Shown in pieces: positions 49,758-58,802 of a DNA stretch of 64,000 nt. Within the stretch, counting starts at the first letter, position 1. Each line of letters begins with the position of its first letter. A program made the translations under genes and the position numbers. The notes under the pieces are model-generated. The model did no database searches. It saw only the letters and a program-made list of their open reading frames with translations, and was not told where the DNA came from. The stretch is from assembly GCF_900167135.1 (NCBI RefSeq), contig NZ_FUWZ01000001.1:1970336-2034335 (forward strand). Direction: 5' to 3'. Source of the DNA: Chitinophaga eiseniae (GTDB taxonomy: Bacteria; Bacteroidota; Bacteroidia; Chitinophagales; Chitinophagaceae).

Positions 49758-52061
49758 ATGTTTTATACTTTTTCTCCCAACGGGGTGGTGAAGCTGTTGC
49801 AGGAGCATTACGGTCTTACCGTTACTGCGAAAGAACTGGAAGGCTATGATGAGGCCAATTTTTATGTGAAAGATGAACAGGGCAACGCCTGGATCTGTAA
49901 GATCGCCGGTGAATCCCAGCGTCCCTCTTTCCTCGATGCACAGGTCCGCATACTGGAACACCTGGCCAAAGGCGACACCAAAGGCCGCTTTCAGCAGGTG
50001 GTGCGCAACCAGAAAGACGAACCGGTGACTCGTCTCGCTACACCGGAAGAGCTGTATTACCTCCGTTTGTACACCTGGCTGGAAGGACAGCCGGTAGTAA
50101 CGGTAAAGGGCACACGCGATCTGTATACTTCCTGGGGAAGCTTCCTCGGAAAAATGGACAAGGCACTGGAAACCTTCTCTCATCCCGCCATGCACCGCGA
50201 TATCCGCTGGGACCTCGCTCATGCGCTCGATGCCCGTGATCAGTTGCCTTGCATCAAAGACCCGGAGAAAAAACGCCTGGCAGCGTATTTCCTGCTGCAG
50301 TTTGAAACAGAAGTGCTGCCGCTGTGGCACCGTCTGCGCAAAGCTTACATTCACAACGACGCCAACGACTATAATATACTGGTGCAGCACGATCTTGTGA
50401 GCGGCCTGATTGATTTTGGTGATATGGTGTACACGCAGCTGGTCAATAATGTGGCTATTGCCTGTACCTACGCCATGCTGGAAGCCGGCGACCCGATGGA
50501 AGCCGCTGTGGCCGTGGTAAAAGGATACCATGAAGCTTACCCGCTGACGCCGGAAGAGACGGACCTGCTGTACTACCTGATCGCTGCCCGTTTATGCATC
50601 AGCGTGACTACCTCCGCAGAAAAGGCGGCTGCAGGCAGTGATAATGAATTCCATTTCATTACAGAAAATGGCGCGTGGAAGCTGCTTTTTCACCTGATTA
50701 CGATCAATCCGTTGGCGATGCAACAGGCTTTCCGTACCGCCTGCGGCTTCCAGCCGGTGATCAATAACGAGGTTGACCATACGCCGCTGCTGGCTGAACG
50801 TAAGGCGCACATCGGCCGCAACCTCAGCATCAGCTATAAAGAGCCGCTGAAGATCATCCGTGGCGCGCTGCAATATCTCTACGATGATAAAGGCCGTACG
50901 TTTATCGACTGCGTAAACAATCCCTGTCACGTAGGGCACTGTCACCCGGTAGTGGTGAAAGCCCTGCAGCAGCAGGCCGCACGGCTCAATACCAATACCC
51001 GCTACCTGCACGACCACCTGGTGGATTACGCTAATCAGCTGATAGCAACGCTGCCGCCTTCCCTGGAGGTGTGTTACTTTACCAATTCCGGCTCGGAAGC
51101 CAATGATCTGGCTATCCGTATGAGCCGCCATTATACGCAGCAGAAAGATGTGATCGTGCTGGACCACGCTTATCATGGTACATCTACCGTGGCGATGGAG
51201 CTGAGCCCGTATAAGTTCGACGGTAAAGGAGGCTTCGGTAAACCGGAGCATACCCATAAAGCGCTGAACCCTGATATGTACCGCGGGCCTTACCGGGCAG
51301 ACGATCCGCAGGCAGGAGAAAAGTATGCCGCCGACGTGTCCGGTATCATTGCCGGTCTGAAAGAACAGGGCCGGGGCGTGGCAGCTTATATCTGCGAAAC
51401 GCTGCTGGGCGTAGGCGGACAGATACCGTTGCCGCCGGGTTACCTGAAAGCAGTGTATGCTGCGATGAAAGCTGCCGGCGGCGTATGTATCGCTGACGAG
51501 GTGCAGGTAGGCTTTGGCCGTGTAGGCGATGCTTTCTGGGGCTTTGAGCTGCAGGAAGTGACGCCGGATATCGTGGTGCTGGGGAAACCGATTGGTAACG
51601 GACATCCGCTGGCAGCGGTTGTGACGACCCGTGCTATTGCTGACGCGTTCAACAATGGCATGGAGTACTTCAATACCTTCGGCGGCAACCCGGTATCTAT
51701 GGCTACAGGACTGGCCGTGCTGAACGTGATCCGCGAAGAAGGCCTGCAGGAGCATGCACGGGTCACCGGCAATTACTTCATGGAAGGCCTGCGCCGGCTG
51801 AAAGAAAAACATGCCATCATCGGAGATGTACGCGGGCATGGATTCTTCATCGGGGCGGAGCTGGTACGTGATCGTAACACACTGGAACCTGCTGTGCCGG
51901 AGATAGATGCGGTGGTAGAAGCCATGAAACAACGCGGTTTCCTGTTGAGCACAGACGGCCCGTTGCACAATGTGCTGAAGATTAAGCCGCCGATGGTGTT
52001 TAACAAAGCCAATACCGACGCTTTGCTGGCCCATCTGGACGAGGTGCTGTCTTCCCTCTGA
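49758..52061 (+). CDS. Fused APH-type kinase and class-III PLP phospho-lyase/aminotransferase
   Basis: 767 residues with two enzymes in one chain. Residues about 1-320 form an aminoglycoside-phosphotransferase-like kinase with the Brenner motif H199-x-D201-x4-N206 and [17 protein letters not shown]. Residues about 350-767 form a class-III PLP domain: [51 protein letters not shown] and K610 in [10 protein letters not shown], the cofactor Lys. This matches the human hydroxylysine (HYKK) or ethanolamine kinase and the PHYKPL/ETNPPL phospho-lyases, where phosphorylation is followed by PLP-dependent loss of phosphate and ammonia. It starts 10 bp after the GH63 gene; ATG 49758 is chosen over an upstream frame opening. 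Confidence 0.88.
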   Translation: MFYTFSPNGVVKLLQEHYGLTVTAKELEGYDEANFYVKDEQGNAWICKIAGESQRPSFLDAQVRILEHLAKGDTKGRFQQVVRNQKDEPVTRLATPEELYYLRLYTWLEGQPVVTVKGTRDLYTSWGSFLGKMDKALETFSHPAMHRDIRWDLAHALDARDQLPCIKDPEKKRLAAYFLLQFETEVLPLWHRLRKAYIHNDANDYNILVQHDLVSGLIDFGDMVYTQLVNNVAIACTYAMLEAGDPMEAAVAVVKGYHEAYPLTPEETDLLYYLIAARLCISVTTSAEKAAAGSDNEFHFITENGAWKLLFHLITINPLAMQQAFRTACGFQPVINNEVDHTPLLAERKAHIGRNLSISYKEPLKIIRGALQYLYDDKGRTFIDCVNNPCHVGHCHPVVVKALQQQAARLNTNTRYLHDHLVDYANQLIATLPPSLEVCYFTNSGSEANDLAIRMSRHYTQQKDVIVLDHAYHGTSTVAMELSPYKFDGKGGFGKPEHTHKALNPDMYRGPYRADDPQAGEKYAADVSGIIAGLKEQGRGVAAYICETLLGVGGQIPLPPGYLKAVYAAMKAAGGVCIADEVQVGFGRVGDAFWGFELQEVTPDIVVLGKPIGNGHPLAAVVTTRAIADAFNNGMEYFNTFGGNPVSMATGLAVLNVIREEGLQEHARVTGNYFMEGLRRLKEKHAIIGDVRGHGFFIGAELVRDRNTLEPAVPEIDAVVEAMKQRGFLLSTDGPLHNVLKIKPPMVFNKANTDALLAHLDEVLSSL

Positions 52062-52066
52062 TTCCT

Positions 52067-52074
52067 TATATTTG
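52067..52074 (+). promoter_or_regulatory. Possible -7 box just before rpiA
   Basis: TATATTTG matches TAnnTTTG and ends 4 bp before the rpiA ATG. A transcript from it would start at or near the ATG, so it would be leaderless. There is no good -33 element. It may be chance; rpiA is otherwise read from the upstream genes. Confidence 0.3.
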
Positions 52075-52078
52075 TTGC

Positions 52079-52759
52079 ATGCAACAACAGGACGTGGCCA
52101 AAAAGGCCGCCGGCGAGAAAGCCACCGAATACATCAAACCGAATATGACCATCGGGCTGGGTACCGGAAGTACCGCTTATTACGCCATTATGCGTATAGG
52201 CGAGATGGTGAGTGGGGGGATGCCGCTAAGGGCGGTGGCCACGTCCGAACAGTCCGAGCAGCTGGCCCGTAAACAAGGAATTCCCATTATTCCGTTCAGC
52301 GAAATTGATAGGATAGACCTGGACATTGACGGTGCTGATGAGGTGGACGAACATTTGCGGCTGATCAAAGGAGGCGGAGGAGCGTTGTTGCGCGAGAAGA
52401 TCGTGGCCGCCGCTTCTGCCGAGATGATCGTGATCACGGACGAATCCAAGGTGGTCAAACATCTCGGGCGTTTTCCATTGCCGGTAGAGATTATACCGTT
52501 TGCCTGGGAGCTGACCTTCAGGAGGCTCATTGCCCTGGATGCCGCGCCGGTGTTGCGTACCAGCAATGGTCGTACGGTGGTGACCGACAACGGTAATTTC
52601 ATCCTCGACTGTCACTACGAGCGGATCAAAGATCCGGTTGCTTTGCATCAGCAACTGAATGATATTCCCGGCGTAGTGGAGAACGGTTTGTTCCTCCACT
52701 ACGCCAGCCGCGTTATCATCGGCTATGCCGATGGTTCCGTGAAATCCTTGTCCAGGTAA
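52079..52759 (+). CDS. rpiA: Ribose-5-phosphate isomerase A
   Basis: 226 residues, standard length for RpiA. It interconverts ribose 5-phosphate and ribulose 5-phosphate in the pentose phosphate pathway. The motifs MTIGLGTGSTAYYAI, IDLDIDGADEVDEHL and LIKGGGGALLREKI with the catalytic Asp, Glu and Lys are all present. The start at 52079 fits the family. It begins 17 bp after the kinase-lyase stop and may be the last gene of the locus. Its 3' end overlaps the convergent transporter gene by 37 bp. Confidence 0.95.
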   Translation: MQQQDVAKKAAGEKATEYIKPNMTIGLGTGSTAYYAIMRIGEMVSGGMPLRAVATSEQSEQLARKQGIPIIPFSEIDRIDLDIDGADEVDEHLRLIKGGGGALLREKIVAAASAEMIVITDESKVVKHLGRFPLPVEIIPFAWELTFRRLIALDAAPVLRTSNGRTVVTDNGNFILDCHYERIKDPVALHQQLNDIPGVVENGLFLHYASRVIIGYADGSVKSLSR

Positions 52760-54021
52760 GAGGTGTGTTTGGTATCGCGTACCGCGATATATACCAGCAG
52801 GGAGATAAAGATACAGACGGTCACGTACCAGTAAAACCATGGTTCGTGGCCGATTTTTTTGAAATACAGGGCGATCGGTTCGGCTGTTCCGCCGAAGAGC
52901 GCCACCGTAATGGCATAAGGAAAGCCTACGCCCAGCGCCCGCACCTCTGCGGGGAACATCTCCGCTTTCACCACCGCATTAATAGACGTATAGCCGCTCA
53001 CAATCACCAGTGCCGCCAGTATCAGCCAGAAAGCCGTCCATTCCGAACTGGTGTGACTGATAGCGGTAAGGATGGGGACGGTAAGTACCGTGCCCAGTAC
53101 GCCAAACCCGATCAGTAGCGGTTTGCGGCCGCAGATATCTGACAGCCAGCCGAATAGAGGTTGCAAAAAGGCATATATCAGCATCACAAAAAAGGTGATG
53201 GTGGTCGCTCTTTCAATGGTCAGATGTACGGTGTTGACAAGGAACTTCTGCATGTAGGTGGTGTAGGTGTAAAAGGCCAGCGTACCACCCATGGTGAGGC
53301 CCACGACTGTGAAAGCCGCCCGCGGATACTGCCGGAACAGGGCTTTGACAGAACCTCTGTTTTTGGAAGATGTATGTTGCTCAAAAGAACCGGACTCTTG
53401 CATATGGGTACGGAGGTACAGGGCCACGAAAGCCAGCAGGGCGCCGATCACGAAAGGAATCCGCCATCCCCAGCTGTGCAGCTGTTCAGGGGTAAGGAAC
53501 ACCCGTTGCAGCAGCATCTGCACGCCGAGGGCGGTCAGTTGTCCCCCGATCAGCGTTACATATTGAAAGCTGGAAAAGAAGCCACGGCGGCCGGCGGTGG
53601 CCACCTCGCTAAGGTAGGTGGCGGAAGTGCCGTACTCGCCGCCTACGCTCAGGCCCTGCAGGAGCCGCGCTACCAGCAGCAGGGCGGGCGCGGCCACCCC
53701 TATGGTATTATAGGAAGGGGTAAAGGCAATGAGCACGGAGCCCAGGGACATTAGCAGCACAGACAGCGTCATGGCGGTTTTCCGCCCTCTCTGGTCGGCA
53801 ATGCGGCCAAACATCCATCCCCCGATAGGACGCATCAGGAAGCCTACCGCAAAGATGGCGGCGGTGTTCAGCAACTGGGCCGTGTAGCTCCCTTTCGGGA
53901 AGAAGACCGGGGCAAAATAGAGTGAAAATGTAGTGTAAATGTACCAGTCGTACCATTCCACGAGATTGCCGGCAGAGCCGGTTAAAATGGCCTTAATACG
54001 CCATGCGTCCGTGTTTTTCAT
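52723..54021 (-). CDS. MHS-family (KgtP/ProP-like) metabolite:H+ symporter
   Basis: A 432-residue major facilitator of the metabolite:H+ symporter family. The N-terminal NLVEWYDWYIYTTFSLYFAPVFFP is close to KgtP and ProP, and the loop motif GRIADQRGRKTAMTLSVLLM is the MHS 2-3 loop. About 12 membrane segments are visible. It would take up an organic acid or osmolyte; which one is not clear. It stands alone on the minus strand, and its stop lies inside the 3' end of rpiA. Confidence 0.9.
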   Translation of the reverse strand: MKNTDAWRIKAILTGSAGNLVEWYDWYIYTTFSLYFAPVFFPKGSYTAQLLNTAAIFAVGFLMRPIGGWMFGRIADQRGRKTAMTLSVLLMSLGSVLIAFTPSYNTIGVAAPALLLVARLLQGLSVGGEYGTSATYLSEVATAGRRGFFSSFQYVTLIGGQLTALGVQMLLQRVFLTPEQLHSWGWRIPFVIGALLAFVALYLRTHMQESGSFEQHTSSKNRGSVKALFRQYPRAAFTVVGLTMGGTLAFYTYTTYMQKFLVNTVHLTIERATTITFFVMLIYAFLQPLFGWLSDICGRKPLLIGFGVLGTVLTVPILTAISHTSSEWTAFWLILAALVIVSGYTSINAVVKAEMFPAEVRALGVGFPYAITVALFGGTAEPIALYFKKIGHEPWFYWYVTVCIFISLLVYIAVRDTKHTSYLDKDFTEPSA

Positions 54022-54258
54022 ATAGGTATCAAAAATATATAAATAAACTTGCTTTCGGTGCAGTTACAAAAAAGTTTGGATGGTATACGCTAAACCGTTA
54101 TCTTCGTTGCGCTTCTTAAGAATATTGTATTTCAATTCTGTTGGTGATCTCCGGGTACATTCAGCTTTTTTCTTACATTTTTTCTTCTAGTTGCCCCCAG
54201 GTAGCCGCCTGTTAAAAAAAATGGCGAGAACACGTTCACAATTAAATATTAATAAAAA

Positions 54259-54450
54259 ATGCAAACAGGTGTAGTTAAATTTTTTAATGAAGCTAAAGGT
54301 TTTGGATTCATTAAAATCGAAGGAACAGGACAAGAAATTTTTGTTCACGTTTCTGGTATCAAAGAAAGCATCGGCGAAAATGACCGCGTAGTATTCGACG
54401 TGGAAGAAGGCAGAAAAGGCCCGAATGCTGTAAACGTAAGATTGGCATAA
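54259..54450 (+). CDS. Cold-shock-domain protein
   Basis: 63 residues, a single cold-shock domain. The RNA-binding motifs are complete: KGFGFI (RNP1) and EIFVHVSGI (RNP2). Such proteins melt RNA structure or act as RNA chaperones. It has a leader of up to 237 bp after the transporter start (54022-54258), which may carry a cold-sensing structure, but no conserved element was recognised there. A strong terminator follows the stop. Confidence 0.95.
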   Translation: MQTGVVKFFNEAKGFGFIKIEGTGQEIFVHVSGIKESIGENDRVVFDVEEGRKGPNAVNVRLA

Positions 54451-54477
54451 CTTATTGAATAATAGTTTTGTTAAGGA

Positions 54478-54510
54478 CTGCCCCGGCGTTTTGCCGGGGC
54501 AGTTTTTTTT
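54478..54510 (+). terminator. Intrinsic terminator after the cold-shock gene
   Basis: A 10-bp stem (ctgccccggc with gccggggcag), loop gtttt, then eight T. It lies 27 bp after the stop. Confidence 0.93.
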
Positions 54511-54611
54511 ATGCCCGGGTGAAAATATATGGTGTTGCGTGTCACAACAACCTGTTACCGGCGTCTCCGGTCCAAATAAAAATACGGCTCTTCAGATGCA
54601 AACACAACATA

Positions 54612-54632
54612 GCCCGGGGCTTTAGCCCCGGG
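54612..54632. repeat. Short palindrome with GGGCTTTAGCCC core
   Basis: Arms cccggggc and gccccggg (8 bp) with loop ttta at 54613-54632. It lies in the gap between the cold-shock and helicase genes. It shares its GGGCTTTAG core with the palindrome at 5727-5763 and has no T run. Confidence 0.6.
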
Positions 54633-54655
54633 GTCCCGGATGCGATAAAATAAAT

Positions 54656-54663
54656 TATATTTG
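54656..54663 (+). promoter_or_regulatory. Bacteroidota -7 box of the helicase gene
   Basis: TATATTTG matches TAnnTTTG and lies 20 bp before the ATG at 54684. The -33 position falls in the region just after the REP-like palindrome and has no clear TTTG. Confidence 0.5.
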
Positions 54664-54683
54664 CGGTTTCAATTTTAAATATC

Positions 54684-56921
54684 ATGCCCCAACCTGATAA
54701 TACAAATATCATCTTCCACCTGGCGGCAGATTTCATTAACCAGACAAACCGCCACGTGTTCCTGACCGGTAAAGCCGGCACAGGGAAGACTACGTTCCTG
54801 AAATACATCAAAGAACATACGAAGAAAAATACCGTGGTGGTAGCGCCTACCGGCGTGGCAGCGATCAATGCCGGCGGGGTTACCATGCACTCCTTTTTTC
54901 AGTTGCCCTTCGGACCGTTTATCCCGGGCAGCAAACGTGGGTTTGGCATGGATGGAATCAGCAGCACGGATAAACACAGCCTGTTCCGCAACATCCGTTT
55001 TACGAACGACAAAAAGGTATTGCTGCAGGAGCTGGAACTGCTGATCATCGATGAGGTGAGTATGGTACGCTGCGATATGCTCGATGCGATCGACACCATT
55101 CTGCGGCACTTTCGTAACAAACCACTATTACCCTTCGGAGGCGTACAGGTGCTGTTCATCGGCGATCTGTACCAGTTGCCGCCGGTGGTGCCGGATTCTG
55201 AATGGCAGCTGCTCTCGGAATATTACAACAGCTCCTTTTTCTTCGACGCCCGTGTTATCGATCAGGCGCCCCCGTTATATATCGAGTTAAAAAAGATATA
55301 CCGGCAGAACGAACAGCTGTTCATCGATGTGCTGAACCGCATCCGCAACAGTGAGGTGGAAGAAGAAGACCTGATGTTGCTCAACGACCGCTATGACCCT
55401 TATTTTAAAGGAGAAGACGGTGAATACATCGTATTGTCTACCCACAACCGAAAAGCAGACGATATCAACGCCCGCCGCCTGGCGGAAATGCCTGGAAAAC
55501 TCTTCCGCTTTGAAGGCAGGATAGAAGGGGACTTCAGCGATAAAGCACTGCCCACGGAGCTGGTGCTGCAACTGAAAATCGGTGCGCAGGTGATGTTCCT
55601 GAAAAACGACCTGGCGCAACCCCGCCGTTATTATAATGGTAAACTGGCGACGGTCACAGATATCGATGACGAAGAAATTACCTTGCTGCTGGCCGGTTCC
55701 CACGAAGAACTGAAACTGGCGAAAGAAACGTGGCGCAATATCCGTTACTCTTTCAATCAGGAAGAAAACAGCATTGAAGAAGAAGAGATCGGCAGCTTTA
55801 CACAGTTTCCCATCCGGCTGGCATGGGCCATTACCATCCATAAAAGCCAGGGACTTACTTTCGAAAGGGCGATCATTGATGCAGGGTATGCTTTTGCGCC
55901 CGGACAGGTGTATGTGGCGCTGAGCCGCTGTACCTCACTGGAAGGACTGGTGCTGCACTCGCGCATTACCTACGGTAGCATCAAAACAGACCGCCAGGTG
56001 ATTGAATTTGCGGAGAAAGAAGTGGCGGCCAACGAACTGGTGGTGCTGCTGGAAATGGAACGCAAGAAGTTCCAGGCCACCTCATTGCTGCAGCTTTTTG
56101 ACTGGTACCGTATGCAGGCCAATATCCGCAGTCATGCGGTATGGATACAGGACAAAAAAGTGCCGGATATCGATGCCGCGCTGCAGGTAAGCCGGCAGCT
56201 GACAGCGAAGACGGAACAACAGCAGGAAGTGGCCAACCGCTTTGTGGTGCAACTGCATCAGTTGCTCGACACAACCGTGCAAACAGGAGAAACCGACCAG
56301 CTGGAAGAGCGGGTGAACAAAGCTATCGGCTACTTTACCAAAAGCATATACGAAGAGCTGATACAGCCCCTGCAGGAGCATATAACAGCGGTTAAAAAAC
56401 AGAAGTCAAAAAAGTACCTGCTGCAGTTGATGTCGCTGGAAGCGGATTGCTGGCATAAATTACAGCAGGTATGGGAAGTGTCTTACGCCGACCTGGATTT
56501 TACCAAAGGGCTGAAAGACTATACGAAACTCAGGAATGCAGAGGCTGAAGGAGCTGTCGCCGGTAAGAAAGGCGGTAAACCGGAAGCCAAAGGCAAAGTA
56601 GAGAAGGGGAGCAGCCGCCGGGGTACCCTGGAACTGTACCTGGGCGGTAAAAACATCCCCGATATTGCCGTAGCGCGGCAACTGGCGGTAAGTACGGTAG
56701 AAAGCCACCTGGCCCAATGTGTGGAGGCCGGAGAGCTGGACCTGTTCCGCTTTGTGCCGGAAGCCACGGTAAAACTGATCATGTCCCATATCCGCGAACT
56801 GGGCGCAACGGCAGCCGGACCTATCAAAGAACGTGTAGGCCCCGCCGTGACCTTCGCAGAAATTAGGGCAGTACAATGGTATCTTAAAAAACAACAGGAA
56901 GAAGAGATTATGAAAGATTAA
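54684..56921 (+). CDS. Pif1-like helicase with C-terminal HTH domain
   Basis: 745 residues. The N-terminal part is a superfamily 1 helicase of the Pif1/RecD-like type: Walker A GKAGTGKTTFL (about 29-39), APTGVAAINAGG, Walker B LLIIDEVSMV and the later motif AITIHKSQGLTFERAIID near residue 385. A long helical region follows, then a Lys-rich linker and a C-terminal HTH-type domain (LELYLGGKNIPDIAVARQLA; STVESHLAQC) of the RecQ-associated kind. It would unwind DNA or G-quadruplex structures during repair. It forms an operon with the LLM oxidoreductase gene (11-bp gap). Confidence 0.9.
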   Translation: MPQPDNTNIIFHLAADFINQTNRHVFLTGKAGTGKTTFLKYIKEHTKKNTVVVAPTGVAAINAGGVTMHSFFQLPFGPFIPGSKRGFGMDGISSTDKHSLFRNIRFTNDKKVLLQELELLIIDEVSMVRCDMLDAIDTILRHFRNKPLLPFGGVQVLFIGDLYQLPPVVPDSEWQLLSEYYNSSFFFDARVIDQAPPLYIELKKIYRQNEQLFIDVLNRIRNSEVEEEDLMLLNDRYDPYFKGEDGEYIVLSTHNRKADDINARRLAEMPGKLFRFEGRIEGDFSDKALPTELVLQLKIGAQVMFLKNDLAQPRRYYNGKLATVTDIDDEEITLLLAGSHEELKLAKETWRNIRYSFNQEENSIEEEEIGSFTQFPIRLAWAITIHKSQGLTFERAIIDAGYAFAPGQVYVALSRCTSLEGLVLHSRITYGSIKTDRQVIEFAEKEVAANELVVLLEMERKKFQATSLLQLFDWYRMQANIRSHAVWIQDKKVPDIDAALQVSRQLTAKTEQQQEVANRFVVQLHQLLDTTVQTGETDQLEERVNKAIGYFTKSIYEELIQPLQEHITAVKKQKSKKYLLQLMSLEADCWHKLQQVWEVSYADLDFTKGLKDYTKLRNAEAEGAVAGKKGGKPEAKGKVEKGSSRRGTLELYLGGKNIPDIAVARQLAVSTVESHLAQCVEAGELDLFRFVPEATVKLIMSHIRELGATAAGPIKERVGPAVTFAEIRAVQWYLKKQQEEEIMKD

Positions 56922-56932
56922 ACCGACAGACG

Positions 56933-57934
56933 ATGAAACTTAGCGTATTGGACCAATCACCGATCAGAAACGGCAGCAATGCCACGGAAGCCCTGCAGGA
57001 AAGCGTTCAGCTGGCCCGGCTGGCGGACAAACTGGGTTATACCCGTTATTGGTTATCAGAACATCACAATACCAACAGCCTGGCAGGCGCCTCCCCGGAG
57101 ATACTGATCGCCCGGCTGGCCGCCGAAACGGAACGCATCCGCATCGGTTCCGGCGGGGTGATGCTCCCTAATCACAGTACCCTTAAAGTAGCAGAAAATT
57201 TCCGGTTGCTCGAAGCGTTATATCCCGGCCGTATAGACCTGGGCATCGGCCGTGCACCGGGCGGCGACCGTATCACGGCGCATATCCTCAATCCCTCCAA
57301 TACCTTTGATCCTAAAGAGTTTGTGCAGCAGCTGGTAGATCTGCAGGCATGGCTCACCGATAAAATCACTCCAGGCAGCTTACAGGAAAAGGTAAAAGCC
57401 ATTCCGGTCATCCCTTCCTCGCCCGACCTGTGGATGCTTACTTCCAGCGGCGAAAGTGGCCTGCTGGCGGCGCATTTCGGAATGGCCCTCTCTTTTGCAC
57501 ATTTTATCTATCCGGTAGGTGGCCCGCAGGCAGTGGCCAGATACCGCGAGCAGTTCCGCCCTTCTCCACACCTCGCCGCCCCGCTGGCCAGCGTAGGCAT
57601 TTTTGTGTTCTGCGCCGATACGGAGGAGAAAGCAGCTGAACTGGAAGCGGTGATGGACTATCGCCTGCTGAGCTTCGAAAAAGGGAAATATGACATATTT
57701 CCTACCTACGAAGAAATCAAAGATATGGAATACAGCGCTGAAGAACTGGCACGGATACGGGCCAACAGCGGCCGCCGTATCTCCGGCACGCCGCCGCAGG
57801 TAAAAGCCCGCCTTGAACAACTGGCGGCAGATTATGCGGTGGATGAACTGGTGATCGCCACCATTACCCAGGACCATGCCGACAGGCTCCGCTCTTACGA
57901 GCTGCTGGCAGATGTCTTTCAGTTAAAGCGATAA
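56933..57934 (+). CDS. LLM-class flavin-dependent oxidoreductase
   Basis: A 333-residue luciferase-like monooxygenase of the YhbW type. The start MKLSVLDQSPI, RYWLSEHHN and VMLPNHSTLKVAENFRLLEA are typical, and the flavin-binding loop IGRAPGGD is seen. It would use reduced flavin from a separate reductase to oxidise a small compound; the substrate is unknown. It begins 11 bp after the helicase stop. The stop codon at 57932 lies inside an AT-rich palindrome. Confidence 0.9.
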   Translation: MKLSVLDQSPIRNGSNATEALQESVQLARLADKLGYTRYWLSEHHNTNSLAGASPEILIARLAAETERIRIGSGGVMLPNHSTLKVAENFRLLEALYPGRIDLGIGRAPGGDRITAHILNPSNTFDPKEFVQQLVDLQAWLTDKITPGSLQEKVKAIPVIPSSPDLWMLTSSGESGLLAAHFGMALSFAHFIYPVGGPQAVARYREQFRPSPHLAAPLASVGIFVFCADTEEKAAELEAVMDYRLLSFEKGKYDIFPTYEEIKDMEYSAEELARIRANSGRRISGTPPQVKARLEQLAADYAVDELVIATITQDHADRLRSYELLADVFQLKR

Positions 57935-57951
57935 AATACCCGTATTTTATC
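57930..57951. repeat. AT-rich perfect palindrome at a stop codon
   Basis: Arms gataaaatac and gtattttatc with spacer cc. The arm includes the stop codon of the LLM gene. It may help end transcription together with the hairpin at 57974-58001, or bind a protein. Confidence 0.5.
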
Positions 57952-57964
57952 ATTAAAATATTTT

Positions 57965-57972
57965 TATATTTG
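57965..57972 (+). promoter_or_regulatory. Bacteroidota -7 box before the lipoprotein gene
   Basis: TATATTTG matches TAnnTTTG and lies 2 bp before a terminator hairpin. A transcript starting near 57979 would lack most of the left arm of that hairpin and so could escape it. No clear -33 element is seen. Confidence 0.45.
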
Positions 57973-57973
57973 T

Positions 57974-58001
57974 AACGGCTATGCATATAGCCGTTTTTTT
58001 T
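57974..58001 (+). terminator. Intrinsic terminator after the LLM gene
   Basis: Arms aacggctat and atagccgtt (9 bp) with loop gcat, followed by a T run. It ends transcription from the helicase/LLM operon, immediately after a -7 box. Confidence 0.85.
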
Positions 58002-58051
58002 ATATCCTGTTATATTATAGACCGAAAACCTGAGCTAAAAACCATCTCCCT

Positions 58052-58636
58052 ATGAAAAAACTCATTTTAGGCGCGGTTATGCTTGCCGTTATGCTGACCG
58101 CCTGTTCCAAAAAAGACAAGACTGATAATAGTGACGATAATGTGCCAAAGCCGGAACAACCTGCGGTAACACCCAAAGACTCCCTGACGATATATAAAGA
58201 CCTCGAGTTCGATGTAACGGGCACCAGTTCAACCGCCGGCATTGCCTTCTCCACGAAGGACGGTAAAATGTACTATCGCAGCAACCTCCCCAGGGACGGT
58301 AAAAACATAGACCTGGTATTTGCCGGGGTAGACCCTGGCAATCTGTTCTTCAGCAGCACCACGGCCACTGCTTCGCACGGATTCACATTCGACAACGCCA
58401 CGATTACGGAGATCATGAACTCCCCGTCGGTACAGGCATTCGACCCTGCGAAGTTTGATACCCTGTCCCATGGTTCGGCGCTCAATAATCTGTCTGTTAA
58501 AGAGGACAACAGTTTTTTCTCTACTACCTACAGGGGCGTGGTGCTGTTCAAAAATGCCGCAGGAAAAACAGGTGTGATCAAGATCTCCGCTGCCGATGGG
58601 CAACGGGTGAAAGTCACCATTAAAGTACAGCCATAA
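58052..58636 (+). CDS. Small lipoprotein of unknown function
   Basis: 194 residues. The leader (MKKLILGAVMLAVMLTAC) ends in a lipobox with the acylated Cys at residue 18, followed by a polar linker (SKKDKTDNSDDN). The remaining 150 residues read as alternating beta strands, with a run such as AGIAFSTKDGKMYYRSNL and a C-terminal strand TGVIKISAADGQRVKVTI. I recognise no family. It stands alone, with its own promoter and terminator. Confidence 0.75.
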   Translation: MKKLILGAVMLAVMLTACSKKDKTDNSDDNVPKPEQPAVTPKDSLTIYKDLEFDVTGTSSTAGIAFSTKDGKMYYRSNLPRDGKNIDLVFAGVDPGNLFFSSTTATASHGFTFDNATITEIMNSPSVQAFDPAKFDTLSHGSALNNLSVKEDNSFFSTTYRGVVLFKNAAGKTGVIKISAADGQRVKVTIKVQP

Positions 58637-58657
58637 AGCAAGCAGCTAATATACATG

Positions 58658-58692
58658 ACAGGCCGGGTTGGTATTACCATCCGGTCTTTTTA
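58658..58692 (+). terminator. Imperfect intrinsic terminator after the lipoprotein gene
   Basis: A stem around loop att (ccgg...ttggt with accatccgg), with one mismatch and one bulged G, followed by five T. Weaker than the other terminators here. Confidence 0.6.
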
Positions 58693-58760
58693 TTTTGTAC
58701 CAGTGAAAAATAAGCCAGTAACCGGTAAAAAAGAGGTAGGATTACTACGGTGCCTGCCGC

Positions 58761-58768
58761 TAAATTTG
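58761..58768 (+). promoter_or_regulatory. Bacteroidota -7 box of the lut operon
   Basis: TAAATTTG matches TAnnTTTG. It ends 10 bp before the ATG at 58779 and 34 bp before the GTG at 58803. A start near 58775 leaves almost no leader for the ATG, which favours the GTG. Confidence 0.5.
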
Positions 58769-58802
58769 CACGTAAGGAATGACCATCAAAATCGCTACCA
58801 CC

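Noticed and set aside
50592..52034. 480-codon ORF antisense to the kinase-PLP gene
   Set aside because: The plus-strand gene has intact PLP and kinase motifs; the antisense frame has none.
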